A program made the position numbers and the translations under genes. Shown here piece by piece: positions 1-9,265 of a stretch of 64,000 nt of DNA (the first letter of the stretch is position 1; each line of letters begins with the position of its first letter). The DNA is from an uncultured Collinsella sp. (GTDB lineage Bacteria > Actinomycetota > Coriobacteriia > Coriobacteriales > Coriobacteriaceae), in assembly GCA_900542945.1 (NCBI GenBank), contig UQPI01000004.1, positions 3,727 through 67,726 of the forward strand, read 5' to 3'. The notes beneath the pieces are model-generated. The model searched no databases. It had not been told where the DNA came from and saw only the letters and a list, made by a program, of their open reading frames with translations.

Positions 1-697
1 CTACCCCACCGGCTTCCGTCTTGGCATCACCGAGAACTGGCGCTCCCGCTGGTTCGCAGAGAAGGATTACGCTAAGACCCTCGGTAACGATCTCGAGATC
101 CGCAAGTACCTCGAGAAGCGTCTTTCCCGCGCAGCTGTCTCCCGCGTCGAGATCGAGCGCGCTGGCGACAAGGTGAAGGTCATCATCCTCACCGCTCGCC
201 CCGGCGTTGTCATCGGTAAGAAGGGTGCCGAGATCGATACCCTCCGCACCGAGCTCGAGAAGGTCGCTGGCGTCTCCAAGGGCCAGCTCTCCGTCGACGT
301 TGTCGAGATCAAGCGCCCCGAGCTCGACGCCAACCTCGTTGCTCAGTCTATCGCCGAGCAGCTCGAGGGCCGCGTTGCCTTCCGTCGCGCTATGCGCAAG
401 GCTGTCCAGTCTGCCCGCAAGGCCGGCGCTAAGGGCATCCGTATCCAGTGCTCCGGTCGTCTCGGTGGTGCCGAGATGGGCCGTCGTGAGTGGTACCGCG
501 AGGGTCGCGTGCCTCTGCACACCCTCCGTGCCAAGATCGACTACGGCACGGCCGTCGCCAGCACCACCATGGGCGCTTGCGGCGTGAAGGTCTGGATCTA
601 CCTGGGCGAGAAGCTCCCGGGCCAGCCTGTTCCCAACCCTGCACTCGAGGGCTCTTCCCGTCCTCGTCGTCGTAACTCCGAGAGGAGGGGTCAGTAG
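1..697 (+). CDS. rpsC: 30S ribosomal protein S3 (5' end outside window)
   Basis: Reading from base 2 gives [13 protein letters not shown], which matches the S3 N-terminus shortly after its first residues, so only a handful of codons are missing. The product binds 16S rRNA in the head of the small subunit and helps form the mRNA entry tunnel. The type II KH domain is visible as [11 protein letters not shown] (GxxG loop GKKG). The C-terminal S3 domain follows, and the protein ends in a basic Arg-rich tail. The stop TAG overlaps the GTG of rplP by one base (TAGTG), indicating translational coupling inside the S10 operon. Confidence 0.97.
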   Translation, partial: YPTGFRLGITENWRSRWFAEKDYAKTLGNDLEIRKYLEKRLSRAAVSRVEIERAGDKVKVIILTARPGVVIGKKGAEIDTLRTELEKVAGVSKGQLSVDVVEIKRPELDANLVAQSIAEQLEGRVAFRRAMRKAVQSARKAGAKGIRIQCSGRLGGAEMGRREWYREGRVPLHTLRAKIDYGTAVASTTMGACGVKVWIYLGEKLPGQPVPNPALEGSSRPRRRNSERRGQ

Positions 698-1200
698 TGC
701 TTGCCCCTAAGCGTATTCTTCACCGCAAGGTGCAGCGTGGCTCCATGAAGGGCCAGGCCAAGGGTAATACCGAGCTGCATTTCGGCGAGTTTGGTATCCA
801 GGCTCTCGAGGCCCATTGGATCACCAACCGTCAGATCGAGGCCGCTCGTATTGCCATGACCCGCTACATGAAGCGTGGCGGTCGTGTCTACATCACGATC
901 TTCCCCGATAAGCCCATCACCAAGAAGCCTGCCGAGACTCGCATGGGTTCTGGTAAGGGTAACCCCGAGGAGTGGGTGGCCGTCGTCAAGCCCGGCCGCA
1001 TCATGTTCGAGGTCAAGGGCGTGCCCGAGGAGGTCGCTCGCGAGGCTCTGCGTCTTGCACAGCACAAGCTTCCCATCAAGACCAAGATTGTTGCTGCTAA
1101 GAACGCTGAGCAGCGCATCGAGAAGGAGATGGCTGAGGAGGCCGCTCTCGAGGCCAAGTGGGCTGCTGAGGACGCCGCCGCCGCCAAGGAGGAGAACTAA
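697..1200 (+). CDS. rplP: 50S ribosomal protein L16 with acidic C-terminal extension
   Basis: The protein begins [15 protein letters not shown], the usual L16 N-terminus. L16 sits near the peptidyl-transferase centre and the A-site tRNA elbow. It is 167 aa, about 30 longer than the usual ~137; the excess is an Ala/Glu/Lys-rich tail after the conserved core. The start is GTG, overlapping the rpsC stop by one base, and GAGGAGGGG just upstream is a strong ribosome binding site. The stop TAA overlaps the rpmC start (TAATG). Confidence 0.96.
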   Translation: MLAPKRILHRKVQRGSMKGQAKGNTELHFGEFGIQALEAHWITNRQIEAARIAMTRYMKRGGRVYITIFPDKPITKKPAETRMGSGKGNPEEWVAVVKPGRIMFEVKGVPEEVAREALRLAQHKLPIKTKIVAAKNAEQRIEKEMAEEAALEAKWAAEDAAAAKEEN

Positions 1201-1415
1201 TGAAGCCCGCAGAGATTCGTGAGCTCTCGGACGCTCAGCTCGTTGAGAAGCTGAAGGAAATGCGCGCCGAGCTCTTTAACCTTCGTTTCCAGATGGCCAC
1301 CAGCCAGCTGGACAACACCGCTCGCGTCAACACCGTGAAGAAGGACATCGCTCGCGTCCTCACGGAGCAGCGCGCCCGCGAGATCGCAGCGGAGAAGTCC
1401 GCTGTCGCCGAGTAG
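1200..1415 (+). CDS. rpmC: 50S ribosomal protein L29
   Basis: At 71 aa this is the normal size for L29. It starts [31 protein letters not shown], the diagnostic two-helix L29 pattern. L29 lies by the polypeptide exit tunnel and contributes to the docking site for trigger factor and SRP. The ATG overlaps the rplP stop, so translation is coupled. Order and spacing are those of a standard S10 operon. Confidence 0.96.
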   Translation: MKPAEIRELSDAQLVEKLKEMRAELFNLRFQMATSQLDNTARVNTVKKDIARVLTEQRAREIAAEKSAVAE

Positions 1416-1431
1416 GACCTAAGGAGAGAAC

Positions 1432-1692
1432 ATGACTGATTCGCGTAACTCGCGTAAGGTCCGTACGGGTGTCGTTACCTCCGTCTCCGGTGCCAAGACC
1501 ATTGTTGTCACCATCACCGAGCGCAAGCGTCACCCCAAGTACGGCAAGATGATGACCAGCTCCAAGAAGCTGCACGCTCACGACGAGGAGTGCACGGCTG
1601 GCGTGGGCGATACCGTCCGCGTTATGGAGACCCGTCCTATGTCCAAGATGAAGCGTTGGCGCCTCATCGAGGTCGTCGAGCGCGCTAAATAA
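1432..1692 (+). CDS. rpsQ: 30S ribosomal protein S17
   Basis: This 86-aa OB-fold protein binds helices 7 and 11 of 16S rRNA during early assembly. The family core is visible as RKVRTGVVTSVSGAKTIVVTITERKRHPKYGK and GDTVRVMETRPMSKMKRWRLIEVVERAK. The start is supported by AAGGAGAG seven bases upstream. It is followed by an unusually long gap of 118 bp before rplN. Confidence 0.96.
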   Translation: MTDSRNSRKVRTGVVTSVSGAKTIVVTITERKRHPKYGKMMTSSKKLHAHDEECTAGVGDTVRVMETRPMSKMKRWRLIEVVERAK

Positions 1693-1709
1693 GCAGTCGC
1701 TCTTACGAC

Positions 1710-1738
1710 TTGTACGTTTCCGAAGATGTGCGTATGTC
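1710..1738 (+). promoter_or_regulatory. Possible promoter before rplN
   Basis: In the 118-bp gap between rpsQ and rplN, TTGTAC (1710-1715) and TATGTC (1733-1738) are 17 bp apart, a sigma70-like arrangement with imperfect hexamers. A gap this long inside the operon makes an internal promoter plausible. Inference only. Confidence 0.25.
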
Positions 1739-1810
1739 TGGCTTGCATACCACGGGCCGTATAAAGGCTGCGCACCTCTCTTCGGTTCTTAGTTCGGAGG
1801 AACATCTACC

Positions 1811-2179
1811 ATGATTCAGATGCAAACCATGCTGAACGTCGCCGACAACTCCGGCGCTCGCAAGATTCGCTGCATCAAGGTGCTTGGCGGTTCCAAGCGT
1901 CGTTATGCAGGCATCGGCGATGTGTTCATCGGTGCTGTCCAGGAGGCTACCCCTGGCGCCAACGTCAAGAAGAAGGACGTTGTCCGTTGCGTCGTCGTTC
2001 GCACCGTTAAGGAGATCCGCCGCAAGGATGGCTCCTACATTCGCTTTGATGAGAACGCCTGCGTTGTCATCAACAACGATGGTTCGCCCGTCGGCACCCG
2101 TATCTTCGGGCCCGTCGCTCGCGAGCTTCGTGACAAGAAGTACATGAAGATCGTCTCGCTCGCTCCCGAGACCCTGTAG
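1811..2179 (+). CDS. rplN: 50S ribosomal protein L14
   Basis: The 122-aa product is the exact usual length and starts [19 protein letters not shown], the L14 signature. L14 forms part of bridge B8 at the subunit interface. GGAGG at 1797-1801 is the ribosome binding site. It is normally the first gene of the spc operon, and here it is followed 13 bp later by rplX. Confidence 0.97.
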   Translation: MIQMQTMLNVADNSGARKIRCIKVLGGSKRRYAGIGDVFIGAVQEATPGANVKKKDVVRCVVVRTVKEIRRKDGSYIRFDENACVVINNDGSPVGTRIFGPVARELRDKKYMKIVSLAPETL

Positions 2180-2192
2180 TTAGGGGAGATAT

Positions 2193-2498
2193 ATGTATAT
2201 CAAGAAGGGCGATAAGGTCCAGGTTCTCTCTGGTAAGGATCGCGGCAAGCAGGGCGTTGTCCTGCGTGCTCTCCCCGCCGAGAACAAGGTCGTTGTCGAG
2301 GGCGTTTCGGTCGTCAAGAAGGCCGTCAAGCCCAACGCTGCCAACCAGCAGGGCGGCATCGTTTCGCAGGAGGCTCCCATCGACGCCTCCAACGTCAATC
2401 TCGTTTGCCCCGAGTGCGGTAAGGTTACCCGCGTCGGTCACGAGAAGGACGGCAAGAACAAGCTGCGCGTCTGCAAGAAGTGCGGCCACAAGTTCTAA
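2193..2498 (+). CDS. rplX: 50S ribosomal protein L24, last gene before the operon break
   Basis: The 101-aa product has an N-terminal KOW motif ([20 protein letters not shown]) and a C-terminal CPEC...CKKC pair, common in zinc-ribbon-like L24 tails. L24 initiates 50S assembly by binding domain I of 23S rRNA. The gene looks complete. The next gene should be rplE (L5), but a terminator follows instead and rplE lies 43 kb downstream. Confidence 0.96.
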   Translation: MYIKKGDKVQVLSGKDRGKQGVVLRALPAENKVVVEGVSVVKKAVKPNAANQQGGIVSQEAPIDASNVNLVCPECGKVTRVGHEKDGKNKLRVCKKCGHKF

Positions 2499-2528
2499 GC
2501 TGCCCGCAACAGTTAAGTTGCTAGCAAA

Positions 2529-2559
2529 GGCCCGGATGCCACGGCACCCGGGCCTTTTT
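2529..2559 (+). terminator. Rho-independent terminator after rplX
   Basis: GGCCCGGATGCC pairs with GGCACCCGGGCC (one mismatch) and is followed by TTTTT. It lies 30 bp after the rplX stop, so it ends the first ribosomal transcript. Confidence 0.85.
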
Positions 2560-3239
2560 CTATCCCCACTCGATGGCTTCGGTTCTGCCGTCCCGTCATT
2601 CCGGTTGCATCCAGTTTTCGGTGCCGTCTCGAATCGAGTGCCGCCAGGTGACACGCTGTCGCGTTTCGTCGGCTTCGGGGACAAAAGTCGGGACAACTCC
2701 AAAAACTATTTTCGAACTCAGGGCTTTGAGTTTTTGTTTTTGTCCCAAAGGGCGCGGCGGGATGCCTTTGGAGGCTCGATAGCGCCGAAAACGCCCGTTT
2801 TGAAACTTAAATGCCTTTTCGCGTGCAAGCCGCCAGCTGCAATAGGAAGTGAATCAACGCAGGTGGCTTTCAAGCAGTTTGCAAAACTGCAGGTCGCAGG
2901 TCTTCATTGCCAGTAGGAGAAATGAGTAGTCTCAGGTGGCTTGCCCATGAGTTGACGAACGGGATTTGAGATTACGCTGACGTCCGGAAACGCTTCGAGC
3001 ACGGCGTTACGTTTTTGGGGTTTGGGCGTAGCCCCTGCACCCGCGAGCGCGGGCCTTAAGCCCGCCGAGAGGGTGACGCGTCGAAAACGAAGGGGAAAGA
3101 GAGAAGGGGCCGTCCCTATCATTCAGGTTGCGACCGAAGAAGACAAGGAGACCCCCTGAGCCTGAATGATGCCCCACAGACCGCGTCCGACCGAGCTCAA
3201 GCCGAGCTTTTCCTGACGTCCGCCTTCGCGGAGATGATG
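2560..3239. other. Gene-free stretch with small hairpins
   Basis: No open frame here shows a recognisable family, codon bias like the neighbours, or a ribosome binding site. Two structures are visible. One is a small hairpin, AACTCA/TGAGTT at 2715-2732, followed by a T-rich run. The other is a perfect 10-bp inverted repeat, ATCATTCAGG (3118-3127) and CCTGAATGAT (3161-3170), around a 33-bp spacer. The stretch looks like decayed intergenic DNA at the left edge of the inserted block. Confidence 0.6.
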
Positions 3240-3768
3240 GCTGGATTGGCTATGGATTGGCAACACTTATTTGGACGATTCCGGGAGGGACGGCCCCGCC
3301 TCCCTGAACTCGACCGGCGACATGTAGCCCAGCGTCGAGTGGATCCTGAAGTTGTTGTACCAGTGCACTTAATCCAAGAGCTTGGCTCGGAGCTCGCGCG
3401 TCCCTCCTCGGTCCTTCGGAGTGGCCGACGATCTCCCCGTTGCAGAGGTCGACGAGCAGGCAGACGTAGTTCCACGACGTCCCGACGCGCACGCAGGCCA
3501 AGTCGCTGCATATATGGGTGCACGGCGCCCTGCCGCCGAAGCCGCGCGCGACGACGTTCGACACGTCGGCCTCGTTGACCGCCCCGGGGTGCACCTTGAA
3601 CCTCTTCCTGCCGTATGCGCCGGCCAGGCCGTTCTCCCTCATGATGCGGCAGACGCGGCGCCGGCTGACGGTAACGCCCGACCTCCCGGGCGACGCCTTG
3701 ATCTTGCGCGATCCGTTCCGGCCCTTGCTGGCGGCGTGCGCCGCCGCGGCCGCCGTCGCCCCCGACAT
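3240..3768 (-). mobile_element. Decayed IS3-family element (transposase OrfB remnant)
   Basis: On the minus strand about 130 residues read like an IS3-family OrfB: GSRKIKASPGRSGVTVSRRR, MRENGLAGAYGRKRFKVHPG, THICSDLACVRVG, SWNYVCLLVDLCNGEIVGHS. The first catalytic Asp of the DDE triad is present (CSDLA). After GPRRDA the sequence jumps directly to the C-terminal part in another frame (RAKLLD, a TAA stop, then VHWYNNFRIHSTLGYMSPVE and a normal stop at 3267-3269). About 85 codons carrying the second Asp and the Glu are thus deleted, and the remaining frame is broken. The element cannot encode an active transposase. Its N-terminal side abuts a mtnN fragment. Confidence 0.85.
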
Positions 3769-4042
3769 TAAGGTCCTCAAGGGCCGCGTCGTCTCCGGCG
3801 ACCAGTTCGTCTCGCCCGCGGAACAGAAGGAGCGAATCCTCGCGACCTTCGGCGACCTGTGCTGCGAGATGGAGGGCTGCACCATCGCGCAGGCCGCCTA
3901 TCTCAACGGCGTGCCCCTCGTCGTCGTGCGCGCCATCAGCGACAAGCCCTGCGCCGAGGGCCGGGTCGTCGACTACAACACCTTCGAGAAGAAGGCCGCC
4001 TGCGACTGCGCCCGCATCGCCGCGCGCATGGTTAAGCTTTAG
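3764..4042 (+). pseudogene. mtnN: 3' fragment of 5'-methylthioadenosine/S-adenosylhomocysteine nucleosidase
   Basis: The plus strand reads DIKVLKGRVVSGDQFVSP, then GDLCCEMEGCTIAQAAYLNG and VPLVVVRAISDK, the C-terminal third of MTA/SAH nucleosidase. CCEMEG (substrate-binding Met-Glu) and RAISD (catalytic Asp) are intact. Everything upstream is lost, because the IS3 remnant begins immediately 5'. MtnN normally cleaves methylthioadenosine and S-adenosylhomocysteine in the methyl cycle; this copy has no start and no catalytic N-terminal half. No 5' half was found on the other side of the IS remnant, so a deletion accompanied the insertion. Confidence 0.8.
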
Positions 4043-4047
4043 GCCCT

Positions 4048-4097
4048 GCGCGCCGGGGCCCTTCTTTATGTTGGGACCCCGGCGCGCCGGGTCCTTT
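4048..4097 (+). terminator. Strong hairpin after the mtnN fragment
   Basis: GCGCGCCGGGG (4048-4058) and CCCCGGCGCGC (4077-4087) form a perfect 11-bp stem just after the stop of the mtnN fragment. A short T run follows at 4094-4097. It is probably the original terminator of the lost gene. Confidence 0.55.
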
Positions 4098-4268
4098 CCA
4101 AAGCGAAGTGTCGAGCCGAAGTGTTGAGCGTCGGCCCTGGATGTTCAATGGCCGTTGTTTTCTGCCCCTCAAGTGGTGGACTTTTCCTCGGAGCTGTTGA
4201 TTCCCCCACGCGCCCCCTTCCGTTCTCTGTTCTCCCCTTATACTCCTTGTACGAGGAGGTAAGAAGTC

Positions 4269-7011
4269 ATGGACAAGACCACACAGGACAGCTTGGCAAA
4301 GAAACCCGTCGACATGAGGGACAGGATTCTCGAGCATCTCGAGGCCCTCACCTCTGCCGTCTCGCTCGACGACCTTGCCCGTCTGTCCACCTCCGACATC
4401 GCCGAGACGCTCATCATCTCCAGGAGCCTGGCGAGCCAGTACCTCAACGACCTTGTTCGCGCCGGTCTTGTGGTTAAGGTGGCGGGCAGGCCTGTACGTT
4501 ATTTTCATCGCCGCGCGTTCCAGAAGCGTTTTCAGGTAAAGCTCTCTGCAAGCGAGTACGCTTCGCTCGCCGACCTCATCCAGGCGACGGGAATCGCCGA
4601 TCACCGCGACTTCGCGCGTGCCGTGGGCTTCGACATGAGCCTCAGCTCCGTTGTCGAGCAGTGCAAGGCTGCGGTTCAGTACCCTCCGTTTGGCCTGCCC
4701 ATCCTCTTGAGCGGCGGCGTGGGTGTCGGTAAGTCTTTCCTTTCTCGCCTTGTGTACGAGTACGGCAAGAACCAGGGCTTGCTGTCCCGCGACTCCTCCT
4801 ATGTGCGCATCGACTGCGCCGGGGTCCCGGACGCCGCCTCGTTCAACGGGCTTCTTGACGAGTCGATCGCGAAAGCGCGCGGGGGGTGTGGTCTTTGTCA
4901 ACGGCATCGAGGCACTCTCTCCCTCTGCGATGGAGCACTGCCTTGCGACGGCCCTCGGGCTCGATGCCTCCCAGGATGCGCCGCGCGCTCGCCTCGTTCT
5001 TTCGACGACGCTTTCCGCCGATGACCTGAAGGTTTCCTCGGCCTACAGCAAAATGCCCATCTGTGCCCGCGTCCCCTCACTCAAGGAGCGGACCCCCGAG
5101 GAGCGCGAGGATCTCATCTTGAGCTTCCTGCGCAGCGAGGGGTGCCGAATCGGTTCTGATGTGAAGATCAGCCGCGGCGCATACCGTTGCCTCGTGAACG
5201 CGGACTTTTCCGATAACATCGCCGGCTTGCGCGCCTGCGTGACGAACTGCTGTGCCAAAGCGTTCCTCAATCGCGAGGGCGACTACGTCGTCGTTCGCCC
5301 GTATCTTCTTCCCAGCGGGCTCCTCTCCTCCGCGCAGATCGATCAACAGCCCGACGATGGCGTTCTGATCGACGCGTCTCTGGATGCCGCCGAGAGCACA
5401 GGGCCGGTCGAGCAGGCGCTCGATGCCCTGTGCTCCCTCGATGAGCGATTCTGCGCCGGGGAGCTCTCTGTCTCCGAGCTTGTCTCGCAAGCTGTCTCCG
5501 CTGTGCGCGGCGTTGAGGATCACTTGATCTTCGACCACGGCGTCGCCTCCTCGAGGTCGCGCGCCTTCGAGCGCGTCGTGGGCGCGGTCCTTGCCGACGC
5601 AGGCTCTTCTTATGGCATCGAGCTTTCGAGGAAGGTCGCTTTTCTACTGGCCCAGGAGATTTGCCTGCAGTTGTGGCCGGGTATCGGCCTGGCTAGGCGA
5701 AAGTCTGCCTGTGCGGAGCAAATCTCCCATCTCCTCGGTGCCGTGACCTCCGAATTGCCGTTTGCCTCGAGTGTCTCCGATCAGGTCGCCGCAGACGTGG
5801 AAGGGGCGCTGGGAATCTCGCTCGATCACTTCACGAAGACGCTTCTGACGCTGTGCGTCGCATCGGAGTCTCGCGATGCGAAGGCCCTTCGGACGCTCTG
5901 CGTCATCTTGTCCCACGGCTACTCAACGGCGACGAGCATCGCCGACGCGGCGAACCGTATGCTCGGCATGCATGTGTACGAGGCTGTCGACATGCCCTAC
6001 GACCAGCAGCTGAAGGACATCGTCGGTCCGCTCCAGCGCCTCGTCGACCGCCATTCCTACTGCACCGGGGTCGTGTTCCTCGTCGATATGGGCTCCTTGG
6101 AGGAGGCCTATAAGGCCCTCGAGAACGTTACCGACTCCACTATCGGCGTGGTGAACAACGTCTCTACCGGTCTTGCGCTCGAGATCGGGGTCGGGCTGCT
6201 CGGCGGCAAGTCCATCGCCGAGGTTCTTGGCGATGCGACCGCCGCGTGCGTGACGCACTGCAAGGTGATCGAGCGCGTCAACCGTGAGGACGCCATCGTC
6301 TTCTGCTCCGAGTCCGGGGTCGACGCCGCGGAGAGGATACGCCAGCTCGTCTCGCAGAGCCTCCCGCGCACCATAGGCGCGCGCCTGCTCACGAGGCCCT
6401 TCAAGCAGCTCGTCGCGAACGGGTCGAACGACGCCGTTTTCTCCGAGCACCGCGTCTGCGCCGTCATCGGCACGGGAGACCCCGGGGTCGCCTCCGTCCC
6501 CTTCGTCGCCCTCGAGGACATCATGTCGACGGCGTCCGCCTCTAAGGTTGATGCCGTGTTCGGCAGGTGGCTTGACGCTTCCGAGCTCTCTTCTTTCCAC
6601 GAGAAGCTGCTCTCGAACATGACGCTGCAGAACGTCATCCGCTCCATCACCATCCTCGACCCGGAGCGGCTATTCCATGAGATCGAGAGCGCCGTGCACG
6701 AGCTTCAGCGCAGGACAGGCGAGAAGATCGGCAGCAACGCCATCATTGGGCTCTACGTTCACCTCTGCTGTCTCGTCGAGCGCCTTGTTACCAGAAACCC
6801 CATTGAGACCTACGTTGGCCAGGACCGCTTCGAGGAGGAACGCGCCGATTTCATCGAGTCCTTCAGGCAGAGCTTCTCGAGCATCTCGACGCGCTATCGC
6901 GTAGAGGTTCCCGTAAGCGAGATCGCATATGTCTTCGACTACATAAGCGTGAGCGCCGCCCCGGCGCGAGAAGAGCGCCTCGGCTCCTCGGACCTCCTGC
7001 TCGACGAGTGA
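4269..7011 (+). pseudogene. LevR-like PTS-controlled activator, interrupted by one frameshift
   Basis: Two overlapping frames make one protein of about 913 residues. The first frame has a helix-turn-helix (~43-66) and a Walker A (GGVGVGKS, 149-156). The frame breaks at a run of six G (4881-4886); removing one G restores ESIAKARGGVVFVNGIEAL. The second frame carries a PRD region, a mannose-type EIIA domain (ILSHGYSTA, His codon 5914-5916) and a second PRD with GLYVHLCCLVERL (His codon 6760-6762). This domain order is that of LevR/ManR activators, phosphorylated by PTS proteins to sense sugar. Two oddities: no GAFTGA sigma54-contact loop is present, and the Walker B is degenerate (VVFVNG). It lies directly upstream of a mannose-family PTS operon, its likely target. 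GGAGG precedes the ATG. Confidence 0.75.
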
Positions 7012-7134
7012 CCTTCCCCGCGCCGCCGCAAGCTGACCGCGCGTCCTCAATAATCCGATAACCCCTTGCCCGGCGCGAATCCGGATAGCGCCGAGGCAGT
7101 ACCGAACGTAAAACTTCATTTGATAGGAGCAAAC

Positions 7135-7608
7135 ATGAGTGTTGTTATGGCACGAATCGACAATCGCCTGCTTCACGGCATCATCGTGACGCAGTGGGCC
7201 CCGGTGTCGGGCGCGACCCGAGTCATGGTCATCGACGACAAGGTCGCCGGCGACGAGGTCCTGAAGTCCACCATGAGGATGGCGCGCCCCGCGGGCATGG
7301 CCGTTTCGATCATCTCCGAGCAGACCGCGCTCAAGAACTTCGCCGCGGGCAAGTACGACCGCGAGAAGGTCTTCGTCATCGCCAAGGAGCCCGAGACGAT
7401 GCTTCGCCTGGTCGAGTCGGGCGTCGAGCTCCCGTCGCTGGTCGTCGGCGGCTCGCTCGTCAAGGAGGACGGCATCCAGCTCACCCAGCGCGCCTACGCC
7501 TCCGCCGAGAACGTCCAGAGCTACAAGGCGCTCATCGCCCGTGGCGTCAAGGTGACGGCCCAGTTCGTGCCCGCCGACAAGCCCGTCTCCGTCGCAGACC
7601 TCATCTAA
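7135..7608 (+). CDS. PTS mannose/fructose/sorbose-family EIIB component
   Basis: The 157-aa product belongs to the sorbose/mannose EIIB family, which takes phosphate from EIIA and transfers it to the incoming sugar. The start MSVVMARIDNRLLHGIIVTQW is diagnostic; His14 in LLHG is the phosphorylated residue. I chose the ATG at 7135 because GATAGGAGC lies just upstream; an in-frame ATG at 7066 has no such site. It is the first gene of the operon EIIB-EIIC-EIID-EIIA-GH172-ROK, with EIIC 9 bp downstream. The LevR-like regulator precedes it by 123 bp. Sugar specificity cannot be read from sequence. Confidence 0.92.
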   Translation: MSVVMARIDNRLLHGIIVTQWAPVSGATRVMVIDDKVAGDEVLKSTMRMARPAGMAVSIISEQTALKNFAAGKYDREKVFVIAKEPETMLRLVESGVELPSLVVGGSLVKEDGIQLTQRAYASAENVQSYKALIARGVKVTAQFVPADKPVSVADLI

Positions 7609-7617
7609 GGGGGAAAT

Positions 7618-8403
7618 ATGGTCAACTTCACTATCCTGCAGGTCGTCCTTTTGACCCTGCTGGCCTTCATCAAGCACGTGGACTACTACGGCATCCCGAT
7701 GATCTTCGTCAATTACGCCGTTTTCTGGGGCCTCATCACCGGAGTCGTCATGGGCGACTGGAAGACCGGCCTTGTCATCGGCGGCACCATTCAGCTCATG
7801 CAGCTCGGCGTCGCGGGCTTCGGCGGCTCCTCCATTCCCGACTACGGCACGATGGCCATCATCGCCACCGCCTACGGCGTGACCCTGGGCTCCGACACGG
7901 GCCTCGCCATCGGCCTGCCGGTCGGCATGCTCGGCATCCAGCTCGACGTCGTCGCCAAGATCCTCAACGGCTTTGTCGTCGAGAAGTCCCAGCAGTTCTG
8001 CAACGAGGGTAAGTTCAATCAGATGAACGCCATCCTGTGGGTCTGCCCCGCGCTCTTCGGCCTGTGCGCCGCCCTGCCCGTCTTTGTCTCCGTGACGCTC
8101 GGCCAGCCCGCCGTCAACTGGCTCCTCGAGGTCATGCCCCAGTGGTTCCTCTCCGGCCTCACCCTCGCCGGCAAGATGCTCCCGGCCGTCGGTATCGCCA
8201 TGCTGCTCCGCTACATGCCAACCGCCAAGTACTTCCAGTACCTGCTCGCCGGCTTCTTCCTCTCGGCCTTCCTGAACGTGCCCATCATCGGCGCCGCCAT
8301 CGTCGGCGTTGCCCTCGCGATTGCGTTCTACCAGCGTGCCGAGAGGGACACCGAGCTCGCCGCCCACGCTTCCGCAGACGCCTTCATCGGAGAGGATGAG
8401 TAA
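7618..8403 (+). CDS. PTS mannose-family EIIC (membrane channel) component
   Basis: The 261-aa product has several hydrophobic helices (for example GLITGVVMGDWKTGLVIGGT and the C-terminal AIVGVALAIAF) and matches mannose/sorbose-family EIIC. It forms the membrane translocation path together with EIID. GGGGG upstream of the ATG and the 9-bp gap from EIIB support the start; EIID begins 2 bp after the stop. The family typically imports hexoses or amino sugars, but glycoside substrates are also known, which fits the hydrolase in this operon. Confidence 0.9.
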   Translation: MVNFTILQVVLLTLLAFIKHVDYYGIPMIFVNYAVFWGLITGVVMGDWKTGLVIGGTIQLMQLGVAGFGGSSIPDYGTMAIIATAYGVTLGSDTGLAIGLPVGMLGIQLDVVAKILNGFVVEKSQQFCNEGKFNQMNAILWVCPALFGLCAALPVFVSVTLGQPAVNWLLEVMPQWFLSGLTLAGKMLPAVGIAMLLRYMPTAKYFQYLLAGFFLSAFLNVPIIGAAIVGVALAIAFYQRAERDTELAAHASADAFIGEDE

Positions 8404-8405
8404 CC

Positions 8406-9239
8406 ATGGAAAACGAGAACATCACCGCCGTCGCCGAGGGCAAGCCCTCCGGCTACAAGGTCACCAAGAAGGACCTGCGCAACGCGAACTGGCGCTGGCT
8501 CATGAGCGTGTGCACCTTCAACTACCAGACCCAGCAGGGCGCCTCAGTCGCCTACGCCCTCTCGCCGGTCCTGAGGAAGATCTACACGAACGACGAGGAC
8601 TATAAGCAAGCGCTCAATAACCACTTCCGCTACTACAACACCCAGCCTTGGCTCGCCGCCATCATCCTTGGCGCCTGCGTGGCCATGGAGGAGCGCGACG
8701 GCCTAGCGGCGGCGGACGCCGTCCAAGACCTGAAGATCGGCACCATGGGACCGCTCGCCGGCGTCGGCGACTCCCTGCTCATGACCATGATCCCGACCAT
8801 CATGGGCTCCATCGCCGCCTACATGGCCATCGAGGGCAACCCCGTGGGAGCCGGCATCTGGTTCGCGCTCATCCTGGCCATCTTCTGGGTCCGCATGCAC
8901 GCCCTCGAGTTCGGCTACAAGCAGGGCGTGAAGCTCGTCACCGACTTCAGCGAGAAGCTTCCCAACCTCACTGCCGCCGCCTCCGTGCTCGGCCTCACCG
9001 TGGTCGGCTGCCTCATCGCCTCGGTCATCGGCGTCACCTGCCCGATTAGCTTCAGCTTCGGTGACGTCGCGATGGAGATTCAGCCGCTGCTCGACAAGAT
9101 CCTGCCTGCCATGATCCCCGCCGCCATCACGGGAAGCGCGTATTACCTTCTTAGCAAGAAGAACGCGAGCATGACGGCCCTCATCCTCGTGGTGATCGTC
9201 CTCGCGATGGTCGCCTCCGCCGCCGGCATCCTCGCCTAG
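8406..9239 (+). CDS. PTS mannose-family EIID component
   Basis: At 277 aa this is the usual EIID size. The N-terminal region KVTKKDLRNANWRWLMSVCTFNYQTQQGASVAYALSP is reduced to the family signature at its core (NYQTQQG), and the mid-region MGPLAGVGDSLL is the strongly conserved EIID motif. Hydrophobic helices are at the C-terminus (LILVVIVLAMVASAAGILA). EIID is unique to the mannose PTS class and partners EIIC in the membrane. Its presence fixes this as a Man-family system, not a fructose or lactose type. Confidence 0.92.
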   Translation: MENENITAVAEGKPSGYKVTKKDLRNANWRWLMSVCTFNYQTQQGASVAYALSPVLRKIYTNDEDYKQALNNHFRYYNTQPWLAAIILGACVAMEERDGLAAADAVQDLKIGTMGPLAGVGDSLLMTMIPTIMGSIAAYMAIEGNPVGAGIWFALILAIFWVRMHALEFGYKQGVKLVTDFSEKLPNLTAAASVLGLTVVGCLIASVIGVTCPISFSFGDVAMEIQPLLDKILPAMIPAAITGSAYYLLSKKNASMTALILVVIVLAMVASAAGILA

Positions 9240-9265
9240 CTTCGACCCAAGAGATTGGTGAATCA

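Noticed and set aside
2904..3122. 72-aa minus-strand frame in the gap after rplX
   Set aside because: There is no ribosome binding site, no recognisable family and atypical composition, and it overlaps dispersed repeat-like DNA.
4870..4900. Programmed frameshifting in the LevR-like gene
   Set aside because: No classical slippery heptamer plus downstream stem was identified, and a one-base G-run error or mutation explains it. It is kept as a frameshift finding rather than a recoding claim.
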